A stretch of DNA of 64,000 bases, taken from Azolla caroliniana. Lineage: Eukaryota; Polypodiophyta. Position numbers and translations under genes: made by a program. The stretch spans positions 1,116,001-1,180,000 of the forward strand of contig JBHGNT010000006.1 of the NCBI GenBank assembly GCA_043228905.1, written 5' to 3'. The notes beneath the pieces were generated by a model. That model was not told the DNA's origin and made no database searches. It saw only the letters and a program-made list of their open reading frames with translations. Below, piece after piece: positions 24,966 through 37,475 of this stretch (within the stretch, counting starts at the first letter, position 1; each line of letters opens with the position of its first letter).

Positions 24966-27900
24966 TTAAAGACGACGAGTGGAACGAGTCGGCGCTAATT
25001 GCGGACCGGGTTTGTCCGGATACTTTCGGTGGAAATCAGCAAGAAGATCTTGTGCATTGGCAACATTCTTGACGGGTTCCCAAGTACGTTCGCTCGGACT
25101 ATAACCGAGCCAATCGACCAAGTAATAAAGTTTGTTGCGAACAAGTTTGGAATCGAGGATGGCAGCAACTTCATACTCCGGGCCGGCGTCCAACTCCAAC
25201 GGGGGCGGCGGTGGTGTCACACGATCGGGAATGGTGTTTGCTTTATAAGGTTCAAGAAGAGAACAATGGAAAACCGGATGAATCTGAAGCTGCGGAGGGA
25301 GATCCAGACGGAAGGTGACATCATTAATCTTCCCCGTAATACGGAAAGGACCGAGTCGTCGATAATCCAACTTGTCGCACGGTCGAGTAGTCTTGATGTG
25401 ACGACGTAAGAGCCATACTCGATCTCCGATGGCAAAAGAGGAGGGAATCCGATGACGATCCGCATAAGTCTTCTGTGTGTGTTGAGCATGACGAAGGTGA
25501 GTAGAGAGATCCATCTGGATCTTGCGTAGCCTCTCCAAATGGTCCTCGGCACGAGGGTTGGTAGGTAGCTCCGGAGTGTCGATCACCGACCAGCGAGGAT
25601 GGAAACCGGTATAAGCGAGAAATGGGGAGACCTGAGTCGAGGAGTGAATAACATTATTATACGCAAACTCCGCAAAGTGGAGAATCTCGGCCCAATCGTC
25701 CTGTTGATAACTCAGGAAACACCGGAGATATTGCTCCAACGTTTGGTTTGTTCGTTCCGCCTGTCCGTCAGTTTGAGGATGGTAGCCGGAGGAGAGGTTG
25801 CAGGAGACCTTGAGCATCCTGAAGAGATGCTGCCAAAATTTGGAGACAAATTGCGGGCCTCGGTCACTGATAATACTGTCTGGTAGGCCATGATGCCGAA
25901 ATACCTCACGCATAACAAGAGCGGCGGTTTCCTCGCTAGTGATGGCTTTAGTACATGGCACAAAATGTGCCATCTTCGTATATCGATCGACAACGGTTAG
26001 GATAGCATCGAACCCCTTCGAGACTGGCAGATCTGTAATAAAATCAAGACAAATAGACTGCCATGGCTTACTTGGAATTGGTAAAGGTTCCAACAAGCCA
26101 TATGGATGGTGTCGTGGCATCTTTGCTCGGCAGCAAGCATCACAGGTCCGAACGTAGTCGTCGACAAAACGGCGCATGTGGGGCCACCAAAAAGATCGCT
26201 GCACTAACTCCAATGTCTTGGTACTACCGAAATGTCCCGCCGTATGGGTGTCGTGACAATGTTGGACGATTTGAAGGCGACAGGAGCAATCGGGGACATA
26301 TACGCGCTTTTTAAAGAATAACAAACCATCATGATATTCGAATTGTCGGTAGTCAATACCTGGTTGTTGAGACTGAGAACAGGATGCCCGAGAAGTATCA
26401 ATGTGCGCCAGGATGTCTTGAGCAAAACTATCCGTCTTCAAGGTTGCACGTATGTCATCGGTAATCCGTGAATCCATCGGGGTGTGAAAAATCCGCGTCG
26501 TGTGCAATCGTGTTGGTCCCAAGATTACTTGCTTTTGATTATCAAATGTTGCGTCACCAGGACGAGGTGCAAGATATGAACGCCGTGATAGTGCATCTGC
26601 TTTTCCTTGCTGCTTCCCCGGTCGATATGTGATTTCGAAGTTGAAACGCGTGAGGAATTGCGCCCACCGAGCTTGCCGTCGATTTAGTACGCGAGCGTTC
26701 TGAAAATAAGCAAGATTTTTATGATCGCTAAAGACAATGACCTGATGTGGAGAGCCCTCTAAGAAATGCCGCCATTGTACAAAGGAATCCACGATGGCTA
26801 ATAACTCCTTGTCATGTATTTCGTAGTTGATTTCTGCGACATTGAATTTGCGCGAATGGAAAGCCACCGGATGCAACTCTTCTTTATCGCCTTGTTGAGA
26901 AAGGATGCTACCGAGGGCGAAATCTGATGCGTCGGCCTCCATGATGAATGGTTTGCTTGTATCCACATGAGCTAGAATCGGTGCTGATGTAAAGGCTTTC
27001 TTAAGATGCCGAAAAGCCATATCTGCTTCGATGGACCAAAGAAATGCTTGGCCCTTCTTCGTAAGTTGTGTGAGAGGTAAAATAATCTTCGAGTAATCCT
27101 GTATAAACTTACAGTAGAAGTTAGCAAAGCCTAGAAAACATTGTACATCTCGTACCGACCGTGGAATTTGCCACTCTAGTACAGTTTGGATTTTAGCTGG
27201 ATCCATGGCGATGCCCTTTGAGGAGATGACGTAGCCTAGAAATTCCACTTGCTTGCAGTCAAAGCTACATTTCTCTAGCTTGGCAAAAAGACCATTCTCG
27301 CGGAGTCGCTTTAGTACTAATAGTACATGAGAATCGTGCTCTTCCTGGGTCTTCGAATAAATCAACAGATCATCCAGATAAATGATCAAACAGATATCCA
27401 AGAGGTCTCTGAATATATCATTTGCCATGTGTTGGAAGACTGCGGGTGCATTGGTTAGGCCAAACGGCATAACAGTATACTCGAAATGCCCATACCGCGT
27501 GCGAAAAGCGGTCTTCCACTCATCTCCCGGTCGGATCCGCACGAGATTATACGCTCCTCGTAGGTCGATTTTAGTAAAAAACTTGGCACCATTAACTCGC
27601 TCTAAAAGACTTGATATAAGAGGAAGTGCATACCTATTCCGGATGGTGACTTTATTCAATCCGCGGTAATCAACGACAAGACGAAGTGAGCCATCTTTCT
27701 TCTTGACAAAGAAGATGGGTGCACCGGCCGGAGATTTCGAATGACGGATGAACCCGCTTGCCAAGTTCTCCTCTATGTAGGCTCGAAGGACTTCTAACTC
27801 GGTGGGTGACAAGTTGTAAATTGGTCCCCATGGTGGCTCGGTTCCTGGTTGTAAATCGATGGGACAGTCATAGGGACGGTGATGAGGAAGGGTACCGGCT

Positions 27901-28549
27901 TTTACCTTGTCAAATACATCGGCATAAGGATGATATTTTGCCGGAAGTTGTATTGAGGAGTCCTTCTTAATAGTGCTAGAAGGATGTACTGATATGGCAA
28001 ATAGGAACATTGCCTCCTTGGGTCCTTCTTCGCGTAGTTGATGGAGTGAAATGGTCGAAACTCGGTGAGTTGATTCTTGGGGTGGTCGATATCGGACTTC
28101 TCTTGTTCTCCAATCTATGGCTGGATTATGTAATTCAAGCCAAGGTAATCCTAGGACAATGGGATGCTCTGGACTACTAATTATATTAAATGATATTATA
28201 CACACAAAACTACCTAGGACAACTTGAATGGGTTCTGATTCTTCTACAATATTCCCGGAAGCAATGGGACGACCATCAATGACCACCACAGATGCGGGAC
28301 AAGGAAGTTTTCTTAAGGATATCTGAGAAGCTTGGGCAAAATTTCGATCCATGAAACAGGAATTAGCTCCGGAATCTAAAAGTGCTAGGACGGGTACTGG
28401 GGGAGTACTTTTAGTACTAACAATGACTTGGGCTAGGAACACATTGCTAACTTGCTTGAAAGGAATGGAACCACTAATGGGCTGTACAGATCTAGGGCTG
28501 CTGTCCAACCAAATGGCTCCTATTTTGGCTGGACTCAATCGTTTAACTC
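24966..28549 (-). CDS. Chromovirus F pol polyprotein
   Basis: The polyprotein matures into the enzymes that copy and insert the element. Counted from the codon at 28538 (1190 codons): aspartic protease DSGA (55-58), RT with YLDD (387-390), RNase H with D536, D605 and D648, integrase HHCC zinc region (about 760-803), catalytic triad D832, D892 and E928, the GDRVWLLRRH tail, and a chromodomain at about 1121-1172 (YLVDWLGYSPSERTWEP), which in this family binds histone marks and steers insertion. The codon at 28538 is TTG; there is no ATG at the front. The frame opens after a TGA just upstream of 28549 and overlaps gag by 15 nt in the -1 frame, so expression by -1 frameshifting at 28541-28547 is likely. 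No stops or frameshifts break it. Confidence 0.95.
28503..28547 (-). promoter_or_regulatory. Predicted -1 ribosomal frameshift signal (gag/pol)
   Basis: On the minus strand the heptamer G TTA AAC (28547-28541) sits in the gag frame one codon before the gag stop TGA. After a 6-nt spacer (GATTGA) there is a hairpin with arms GTCCAGCCAAA (28534-28524) and TTTGGTTGGAC (28513-28503). That gives 11 pairs, one of them G-U, around a 10-nt loop. Slippage by -1 from TTA AAC leads straight into the open pol frame. Sequence, spacing and stem all fit the X XXY YYZ rule. Confidence 0.8.
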
Positions 28550-29692
28550 TTCATCTAATTGACTAAGGATTTCAAATTTATTTGAGATACTTGGGCTATT
28601 AGTACTATGAATACTATCTGACACTCTATTAGTACTATTAATACTATCAGACACTCCGAAGGGAAGAATTGACTCGGGTTTAGTACAGGCGACGATTTGA
28701 TTTACCTGTCTTCTTGGCCTATGGGGACAATTGATGGCGATATGTCCTGGTCCACCGCAATAAAGACATAATCGATTGGCACGTCGTCGTTGCTTTTCTT
28801 CTTCCGATAATGGGCCGCGTCGACGCATGGTATCGATCTCCATCGGTGTCGAAGTATTTGCTTGAGGTATGTCTCGTGCAAACGGTTTAGCCGCGACTGC
28901 GGCGTAAGTGGGCTCTGGCCTAGAGCGTGGTATCTGTAATTGACGTTCTGAACGCCGTTCAAAAAGGCGGTTGTCACATCGAACTGCTCGACTGATTGCC
29001 TCCGTAAGAGACTTTGGTTCTTCGGGGAAAGTTAGAAGTAGATCTTTGACATCGTTTCGCAAGCCATAGCGAAACTGCTCCATTAGTGCTTGATCATCCC
29101 AGGGTATATCTGAAGCAAGTAGGCGGAAATCCGCCGCGTAGGCAGAGGCTGGACGATCGCCTTGACGCAATCGCCGGATCTTGTTGATCGCCGTCCTGAT
29201 GCTGTCGGTGTCTCCAAAGCAGGCTTTAAACTCACCAATAAAATCTTCAAAGTTATTAAGTAAGGGTGATTGTTTTTCTAGAAGTGGAGCAAACCATGCC
29301 AAGGCTGAGCCGCTAAGTAGCGTGCCTATTAGGCCGACTCGAGATGCATCAGTGGGATATCGGGAAGGATGCATCTGGATGACTAAGCGTACCTGATTAA
29401 GGAATCCCCGGAATTGCGAACGCGTTCCATCAAATTTCACAGGAAGTCCAATCTTGGGCTCTTTATGAAATCCTTGGGGACTGGATCCTTGTTGTTGCAA
29501 CGCTGCTTCGAGTTGTTGTACCCGTAACGCTAACTCCCCATGTTGTTGTTGCGTTTGTTGTTTTTCTAGAGCGATTTGTTGCAGATCCCCTATCAGCCGT
29601 TGGTTTTCTTGTTCCAGGGCAACAAATTTTTCTTTTAGGCACTGTAGCTCGGAGAAAACGGATTGGTATTCTTGGGCGCTAACAGTAGCCAT
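28535..29692 (-). CDS. Chromovirus F Gag
   Basis: This structural protein, 385 residues, forms the cytoplasmic particle and packages element RNA. Residues 10-70 form a Gln/Leu-rich coiled coil. Residues 80-245 match the retrotransposon gag domain (KFDGTRSQFRGFLNQV, GSALAWFAPLLEK). A CCHC zinc knuckle C309-x2-C312-x4-H317-x4-C322 (CLYCGGPGHIAINC) follows a basic stretch. The C-terminus (323-385) is Ser/Asn-rich and ends LDEELND before the frameshift site. The ATG at 29692 starts 70 bp inside the 5' LTR edge and is the first in frame. The frame is intact. Confidence 0.93.
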   Translation of the reverse strand: MATVSAQEYQSVFSELQCLKEKFVALEQENQRLIGDLQQIALEKQQTQQQHGELALRVQQLEAALQQQGSSPQGFHKEPKIGLPVKFDGTRSQFRGFLNQVRLVIQMHPSRYPTDASRVGLIGTLLSGSALAWFAPLLEKQSPLLNNFEDFIGEFKACFGDTDSIRTAINKIRRLRQGDRPASAYAADFRLLASDIPWDDQALMEQFRYGLRNDVKDLLLTFPEEPKSLTEAISRAVRCDNRLFERRSERQLQIPRSRPEPTYAAVAAKPFARDIPQANTSTPMEIDTMRRRGPLSEEEKQRRRANRLCLYCGGPGHIAINCPHRPRRQVNQIVACTKPESILPFGVSDSINSTNRVSDSIHSTNSPSISNKFEILSQLDEELND

Positions 29693-29761
29693 AGTATAGG
29701 GAAAAGGGTAGGAGGATGAGGGAGAGTGACAAGTAGGCTAGAGGAACAAATTGGTTCAAAC

Positions 29762-30200
29762 TGTCAGGAATAGCACTAAAACAGAGATGGAATTAGTATT
29801 AAGAACAACAGTACTATTAGTACTAAGATGACGGGATTGCGTAAGATTCCCGAGAGAGGAAGTGAGAAGAGGAGAGAGAGAGAGATAGCGAGAATGAGAG
29901 AGAGAGAGAGATGATGACAGCAGCTATATATTATGTGAAAAGATAAGTACAAGCGGCTAAGAGGCTTAAGACTGGCGTTGAACCAATTTGGTTCAAAACA
30001 ATGCCTTGTGCCTCCTTTTATAGTGTTTTTAGGAATAATCCTGAAGCTTCTAGAATGCTCCAGAAAGATCTGGAATATACATCAATTTTCTATGATAAAG
30101 TATAAATGAAAATAGTATCCTACAAAATACAATTCATAATCTAATGGTAAGAGCTCGACCCATGTAGCATAAAGTCATGGGTTCGAGTCTTGCCATGACA
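29762..30200 (-). repeat. 5' LTR of chromovirus F (439 bp)
   Basis: Nearly identical to the left LTR. It contains the same TATA box, GA tracts and antisense tRNA-like module (about 30142-30192) and serves as the promoter copy for minus-strand transcription. Confidence 0.95.
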
Positions 30201-30797
30201 GTATACACCATTTTTTTACTAATGATTATTAATCTCAATACCATTGATCTATTGATCCTCTTTTCAAGGTTATCATTTAAGGCTGAATAACAAGCAAAAT
30301 TCAATAACTTTTAATTATAGATGCTAGGATATCTTGAAAACAAAGTTGGAATTCTAAATTGCCACTTTTAATGAAGGTTTTCATTTGGCGGGTATTAATT
30401 GGGGGGTTTACCATTGAGGCTAGTTCTAAAGAGACATAATCTAACAACATGTATTTGGTTATTTTGAATTATTTAAGTGAAAGATAGCTCCTGGGATTCG
30501 GGGTTACATCTCTTAGTTTTGACATATATTATTTGATATCAAGATATTGAGTGATTGCACAATTCACACAAGTCGACCCAAAATTAGATATGGAGATTGT
30601 TTTCCTATTCTAAAATATTGGGAATTATACCATAATTGGGAAATCCGCAACATTTTTGTATTTGATAGTAGATATGGGTTTAGAGCATATATACAAAAGT
30701 TAAAGTGTTGATGTGAAAGTTTTGTTTTAATTGGGTGAAGTCAAAATTCTAACCTCAATCATAGTGTTTGTATGGCTTGTTAGTGTTTCAACATATT

Positions 30798-31660
30798 CCA
30801 CTACTTGTGTCGTAGTGATTAGGAATCGACAATAGTTCGGTTTTGGCTTAATTGGTTTAGGAGTTTTTAAACGTGAACGACACCGAAGTGATCCCGAAAT
30901 TGTTTTCGCAAGGCCAAAGCTGAATTGAACCGAGCTCAAACCAGTTAAAGGAAACTCAAGCCTGAACCAAGCTGAGTTGAACCGCTAAAATGTTTAAAAC
31001 TGGTTTAACAGCTTGGTTCTAGCTTGCATTGAGCCATTGTCACTACTAGGAGCACTTGCCCATTGCCCAATCATGTCCAGCTTTCCACTACTTGTGTAGT
31101 AGTGACTAGGAATCGACAATAGTTCGGTTTCGACTTAAATGGTTTAGGAGTTTTTAAACGTGAACGACACCGAAGTGATCCTGAAATTGTTTTCGCAAGG
31201 CCAAAGCTGAATTGAACCGAGCTCAAACCAGTTAAAGGAAACTCAAGCCTGAACTAGTTGAACCGCTAAAATGTTTAAAACTGGTTTAACGGCTTGGTTC
31301 TAGCTTGCATTGAGCCATTGTCACTACAAGGAGCGCTTGCCCATTGCCCAATCATGTCCAACTTTCCACTACTTGTGTAGTAGTGACTAGGAATCGACAA
31401 TAGTTCAGTTTCGACTTAATTGGTTTAGGAGTTTTTAAACGTGAATGACACCGAAGTGATCCCTAAACTGTTTTCGCAAGGCTAAAGCTGAATTAAACCG
31501 AGCTCAAACCAGTTAAAGGAAACTCCAGCCTGAACCAAGCTGAGTTGAACCGCCAAAATGTTTAAAACTGGTTCAACGGCTTGGTTCTAGCTTGCATTGA
31601 GCCATTGTCACTACTTGGAGCGCTTGCCTATTGCCCATTCAACATGTCCAACTACCCATT
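30798..31660. repeat. Three tandem copies of a 281-287 bp unit
   Basis: Each unit starts CCACTACTTGTGT(A/C)GTAGTGA, at 30798, 31085 and 31366. Copies are highly similar, with a few substitutions and small indels. Each holds facing motifs AAACCAGTTAAAGG and AAAACTGGTTTAAC that could pair as a hairpin. No coding potential is seen. Confidence 0.95.
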
Positions 31661-32469
31661 CAGATTTGGGGAAGGTCAAGGTCAAGGTCAAGGTCAAGGT
31701 TAGCTCCATATTTGAGGCGTTTTGACATCATGTGAATGCATTGAGCATGTGAAATTCACTGAAATTCTGAGCGGGACTAGAGGCAGCAAGATTTGTCTGT
31801 TGATACTTCTTATTTCCAATACACAAAATAGTAGGTTAATGAAGGATGGCTCTGTCATCTTCTTCTACCTAGTACAAGTAGAGGAAACAAATCATAGAAG
31901 ATTTAAAGGACATCAATTGATTTACCGGAAGCTTGGAAGGAGTGGGTTGTCCAAACTTTGTCACTCAAAATACTTTACTTGAATCGTTTATTAGCTACTC
32001 TACTTGAATCAAAGTGTAGGTGGAAATGCTTGATTTTCCCAGAAACTTGAATCTTTTATTAGCTACAATTGTAGGTGGAATAGGGATAGTGGTTTGCCCC
32101 CCCCCCCCCCCCCCACCAAACACAAATGGAAAAGAGAAGTCTTGCATACAACTGCTAAATCAAGGATGCATGATATGAAGCAGAGTTCTGATGTACAGAG
32201 GAAGTTCGAGGAAAGATGGAAAAGATTAAATTAAAAAATTTAGAAGCCAAACACTAGATATGATTAGGAACCTCTTCATAGGATAATGCTTCAACACTCT
32301 CTCCGGTGTTTGAAGCTTAGCAATGGCTCGTATGTGGATGTTCAAAAAGAAAGATTAATGAAGATATCGATCTTCAGGCATATATTAATGGAGGTGATGT
32401 CAATATACAGCCAGATTAGTGTTTTGCATTATTGCATATGTTACACTATGTTTATCACGCATACAAAAT

Positions 32470-32800
32470 CAATATATCAACAATGCTTATCATTTAACCC
32501 GAATGAATGGAAACCATTTTGGAACTACATTATCTCCTCACAAGCAGATGTAGTTTATGTTCAGGAACAAATGAAAACTGAATTCAGCTAGTGTCTGGGT
32601 GACCCATTAGCAGGTTTTGACATCTTCTATGCAGGTCAAGGTACAAAATCAGTACTCTTGTTCATAAAATATGAGTTACATCCAACGGTTGCAGATCATG
32701 GGAACTTGATGGTTGTGCAATGCATGATAAATGGAGAGATTTAAGAATTTATTGGAATATATGGCCCAAAGGCATCAATGGAAGAGCTCTGTTATGGCAA
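32470..32800 (+). pseudogene. LINE endonuclease remnant
   Basis: The plus frame reads NEWKPFWNYIISSQADVVYV then QEQMKT, as in the N-terminus of plant L1-type endonucleases (ADIVFLQET). After a stop it continues GFDIFYAGQGTKSVLLFIKY and FIGIYGPKAS, which fit the G-rich loop and the YGP/YAP motif of the same domain. Stops and the loss of everything downstream make it a fragment. The sequence just upstream (32240-32370) has a diverged copy at 23286-23440, as expected of a dispersed retroposon. Confidence 0.55.
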
Positions 32801-35800
32801 GCCATATCTGCTTAAATAGAAGATGTTTCACCCATCAATTCATGGGCTTACCTATCAATATATCATCAACTCTCCATACTCTGTAGGGTTTTGCAGATGG
32901 TGAATTGCATACCAATAAATAAGAAAATTTTCCATGTAAAATGCATACAACCATGCTTTGAAACTTTTATATAAATCTCGCAGTTGGCTTTTGGGAATTT
33001 TTAACAACTAAGTGAGACAAGTGTTCTTCAAGGGAATGGTCTATGATATAATGCCTCCTCTTTGCATGGAAAGTGATATGAAGGGAAAGAGAATGTGTTG
33101 AACAAGCAAAACTACTTGTCGAGCCCTAATGGAGGTGCATCCATTTTACCTTACAAGAATGCATTATGTATGGTCAAGCACATATTGATGCCACTAAATC
33201 AGAAAAGTGGCAAGTGAGGTGCTACCAATCTCATATCTTCCAGACCATAGTTGTGTTTTGATATAAATACAGATACATTGACAGTTGAGCCCGAATATTA
33301 TATCTATCAAGAAGGTAGATGATTATTAACTTCCAATTGTTAGACAAATGAATGTCTATATTGGAGAGAGGGGCGAGTGATTTATGGTCCCAATCGTGAA
33401 ATTTTGGCATGGTGCCGCATCACCCTTGAGGATTCCAATCCCTCGCTGCTACGGTTCAATATCAAATACTAAACCGTAGGTTCCAAATTTGAAGGTAGGC
33501 ATGGTGCCGAAACACCATTGAGGCATAGTACAATATAGAACATTAAGCCACAAAAATATGGAGAGGCCTATGCGTGATTGGAATGGTTGTTGCATATTCA
33601 GCTGCCACACTGTTTTCTTGAACTACCATAATTGGTGGAGGAAGTTAGGTGACCCGTGATTGTCAGATCTTTTCAAGCAATCCTTTAAGCAACCTCTCTG
33701 TATTTACAAACTTCAAACTTACATTCTTTACTCTGCTTGTTCCTGAGTCCTAATCATTTTAGTGTCTAATCGACACTTACAACAATCTTTGTGGGTTTTC
33801 ATCTCACGTCAAGGTTTCTCACTACTAATATGTATAAGCATTACAAAAATAAAAAGCATGCGTAAACGGTAAGAAGTGAAGGCTCTACAATGTGTACCAT
33901 TGTGAGTAGTGTGAGCGTGCATTATGCATGTGAGGTCTTCAACCCAAAGAGAATCGAAGTAAGAAATGGATGGTGGAGAAAGGTGCAGCATTTACATATT
34001 CACGAATGGAATTGATACATTACAACTTTTTAGGTGGAACAAGAATGAGAAAGACTTCATTATGTCATGGAACATTGATAATGAAAGACACAATTTGAGG
34101 CTCCTTTTCTTCGTCTATCTAACAAGTGTCATCTCCCAAACTCATTTCCCTCCTTTTTTATGGGTTACATTTTGCTCAATTGGAACAGTACAGGTTATAG
34201 CATTTGAAAACTTAGGTCTTAGTGTTCATTTATTCATATATGCCTTGTTTATATTATGTGATTACTAAGATGTGCTTCAGTTTTGTCGTGTGACTTATGA
34301 GGAGACTCTTCGCTAGTTGAGAGTTTAGTATTGAACCATACCTATATTATTGTTGCTGCAATTTAAACAAATGATAGATGTTTAAAAAAGATCTATAATC
34401 ACTTTTTTTATGGTCAAATTTTTTGAAATATCTACATTCATATAACCATTGAGGGCCTCCATTTTGACATTTTGTCCACTTTGTTTTGGATATAAAGTTT
34501 TTTAGGATTACACGTGCCTAGTAACTTTTGTTTGAGCATAATAGTGTTGTAGTACATATAGATGCAAAATAATTGAAATGTGGACAATAGAAATGCATAT
34601 TAGTCCATATTTATATTTTGACAGTCATAAAATCAATTTAGAGAATAACATGTGATATGAAAGTTGGACCATTACAATCTCCGCACATATTATTGTGGTA
34701 TGATTGATACCATTGATATGGTAACATATATCATGTCACTTTCAAGGTGGATTCTTCAAATGAATAATGTAGGTATTATGGTGGATTTCATTGACAAAGA
34801 AGGATCCTTCAAAGGAATCATATAGCGCACTATGAACAAACAAACCATGTGGCCTTGGGGGCGTCAATTTCGTAGCATCATAATCTTCATTCCATGTCAA
34901 CCTAAGGCGCAACCTAAGGCAAATGAAATAAGATGGAAAAGTGAGGGAAGTTATAATGAGATGGTTTATCAATGCATTATCTTGATAATGTGAAAGACCA
35001 CATTCTCGACGGATAACAATACTAGGATCTCTCTTAGAGTAGGGTAGAATAGGGCATTCTTTTGGTTTTTTCTTAAAGGTGTAAATTAATTACAATACAT
35101 AAAAACTATTCTTAGGTTGGGTTTAATGTGTTTCATCATGTAGAAAATATTTTGGGCAAAACCAATCCCCTTTTAGATAACCTCCACTTTTAGATAACCT
35201 CCACTTTTAGATAACCTCCACTTTATAAATTAGCATCAAGTTTGAGTATCCTTAAAGTTTAAAGTAGGTTTAGGTATCTAACAAAGGTTAACTCTACTAT
35301 ACTAGGAGCGTTGTTACAATGTTACAAACTTACAAGTTTGATTGTATGATTTTGCCTTCGGTGGAACTTGTAAAGACTTGATCATATTGCAATTCATGTT
35401 TTTCATAGAATTCAATGTTGGCACTTTTGAATTTCTTCATGGAGGCAATCTTCCTTATACTCGATCATCTTTGCAAATAGCTCCGAAGTAAAAGTGTGTC
35501 AGTATTGTGTTTCATACACTTTGACATTAATAACTTTGGACGAAGGAGAAAAGAGGCATAGAAATGAATTTTCTTTATGTTTTCATACCATACTTTGCCA
35601 TTAGTTATGGTATCATATTGTGCATCAATTTTACATGTAATAACTATAGTTATCTCACATTATTTGAGGATGGAATCTATTTGGCCAATATATTGTAACA
35701 TAATTATATTTTGTGAAATCTCTATGGTTTGTTATGTGTAGAATTGAGCCGGAAACATCCACAAGGAAGATACATTGTGATATCATGTTCTGAGTGATGC

Positions 35801-37379
35801 ATTGGATTAAGTTATGACTAAGCCTTGTGATAAAAAAATGTCAACTAAGCTTTGAGTTCAAATGTTATGGGACACACATTTTCATATTCTATATATCATC
35901 CAAGATTTCGTCTCGATTCTAGATTCAATTGTTTGGCTAAAATAAAGAGATGTATTTTCAGTAACACTTTATAGTACTTTGTGGGGCACATCGAGGTGGG
36001 GTAAAAACTCACAAAAAGAAAATTTATTTACTAACACAATGTTGTACTCAAAATCACCCAAAGAAGATTTGAAAGTTGTCTAAGGGATATATCATAGAGC
36101 CAAAGACAATCATGCAATGATTGGCTAAGAGACCATGTGAAGAAGACAAAGAAGAAAACGCATCTACAACATAGAACAAGCTGATTGAAGACCATGTGTC
36201 ACTGGTTACATACTATCCATATGGTTGATAATCCCCAAAATCTAAACCGATTGAAAAAAAATTGAATAAATTCTGCACCAACATTGGGAATGAAATCATA
36301 TTCCCAAAAGTTCTTTCCAGAACGAAGACTTGGGAAACAATTGGATGTGTACTGCCCCTTCCACGAAATGCTTACTTTTGGGGCAATACTAGAGACAAGA
36401 ACTTAATCGATTCTAAACCAAATCCACATCTCTTGCATCTTGTTGAGTTTTTGTTACAGCTTTTATCCCAACAAGTAAAACCCCAAATAAATTGCGCCTG
36501 TAGAATAATATGATGCATCCATAGTTGATCACTTAGTTGTTTTATCAATGAAGTGATAAGAAGCAACTACCAATATGCAATGTTAATTGTATATGTATGT
36601 ACTCATTGGTAAATATTTGAGCCAATAACCAAGTTCCAATCTTGTAACTTGTAAACGGTTTTGTGTCTCTATCGATGGGAAATGTTCTTAATGATGGACC
36701 AAATCCTCTATTTTGTGCAAAATCTCTCTTCGCAAGAGACACCTTTTTTGTAAAAAAACTATTCATGGATGAGGCTTAGTTTGAAGTGAAGTGATGTTGC
36801 ACCAATTCAACCGCCTACCACATAGAAATCTCCCAAATCACAACTTCCGAGACATCGACGAGAATGTTGTCTAGCACGGTGATTCACAATACTTGTGCAT
36901 TCGCCCAGAGTTCCCCACAACAAGAGGTCCAATTTGCAACTCTCTGTCTCTCCCTTATATAACAGATGGGAAAAATCTTGGATGAGTTTTTTTCCAGAAA
37001 AATCTTAGTTGGATGGGAAATTTTCTGAGACATTTGGGCTAAAAAATTTAATTCCTTATATTTTTTGCTCGTTTCTTCTAGCTAGAAATCTAACCTAAAA
37101 CCAATTGTTTTATTTCCATTTAATTATTTCAAATTATATGTCTATGTACATACATATTTAATCTACTATTTGTCTTTATTTATTACCCACAAAGATATAC
37201 ATACATACATACATACATACATATTACATATATATATTATGAGAGGGAGGAACAGTGGAAAAGTAAAACTGTGAAAAGTGAAGAGAGCGAGAAGAGTAGT
37301 ACAAAAGAGAGAGGGAGAGACAATGCCCTGTTTCATTGAGAGAAAAAGGAGAGACACAGACAGAGAGGGAGAGGGAGAG

Positions 37380-37448
<69 letters not shown>

Positions 37449-37475
37449 GACATGGACATGGACATGGACATGGAG
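37380..37475 (+). repeat. (ATGGGC)11(ATGGAC)4 repeat at a gene start
   Basis: Eleven ATGGGC units (37380-37445) and four ATGGAC units (37446-37469) run straight into ATGGAG at 37470, the likely start of the glucanase. All sixteen ATG codons share the gene's frame (Met-Gly then Met-Asp repeats). The frame is open back to 37278. Confidence 0.97.

Larger units (their letters stand above)
24514..30200 (-). mobile_element. Complete young Ty3 chromovirus F
   Basis: This is a full-length element of 5687 bp with LTRs at 24514-24954 and 29762-30200 and an exact target duplication GTATA (24509-24513 and 30201-30205). Gag and pol are both open throughout. The polypurine tract on the minus strand is AAGGGGGAGATAG (24955-24967). 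The two LTRs differ by one substitution (24534 versus 29782) and one AG unit, so insertion is recent. Immediately inside the 5' LTR (right side) the sequence GTTTGAACCAATTTG does not match the usual tRNA-Met primer site. The C-terminal chromodomain places it among the chromoviruses. It could be autonomous. Confidence 0.97.
30206..37277. other. AT-rich spacer with tandem repeats and a LINE remnant
   Basis: No host gene is recognised. Separate entries cover the 281-287 bp triplication and the LINE remnant. It also has five GGTCAA hexamers at 31674-31700, an 18-base C run at 32097-32114, a small inverted repeat at 33458-33489 (CTACGGTT/AACCGTAG), three copies of a 17-bp unit CTTTTAGATAACCTCCA at 35170-35222, and CATA repeats near 37198-37222. 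Confidence 0.5.
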
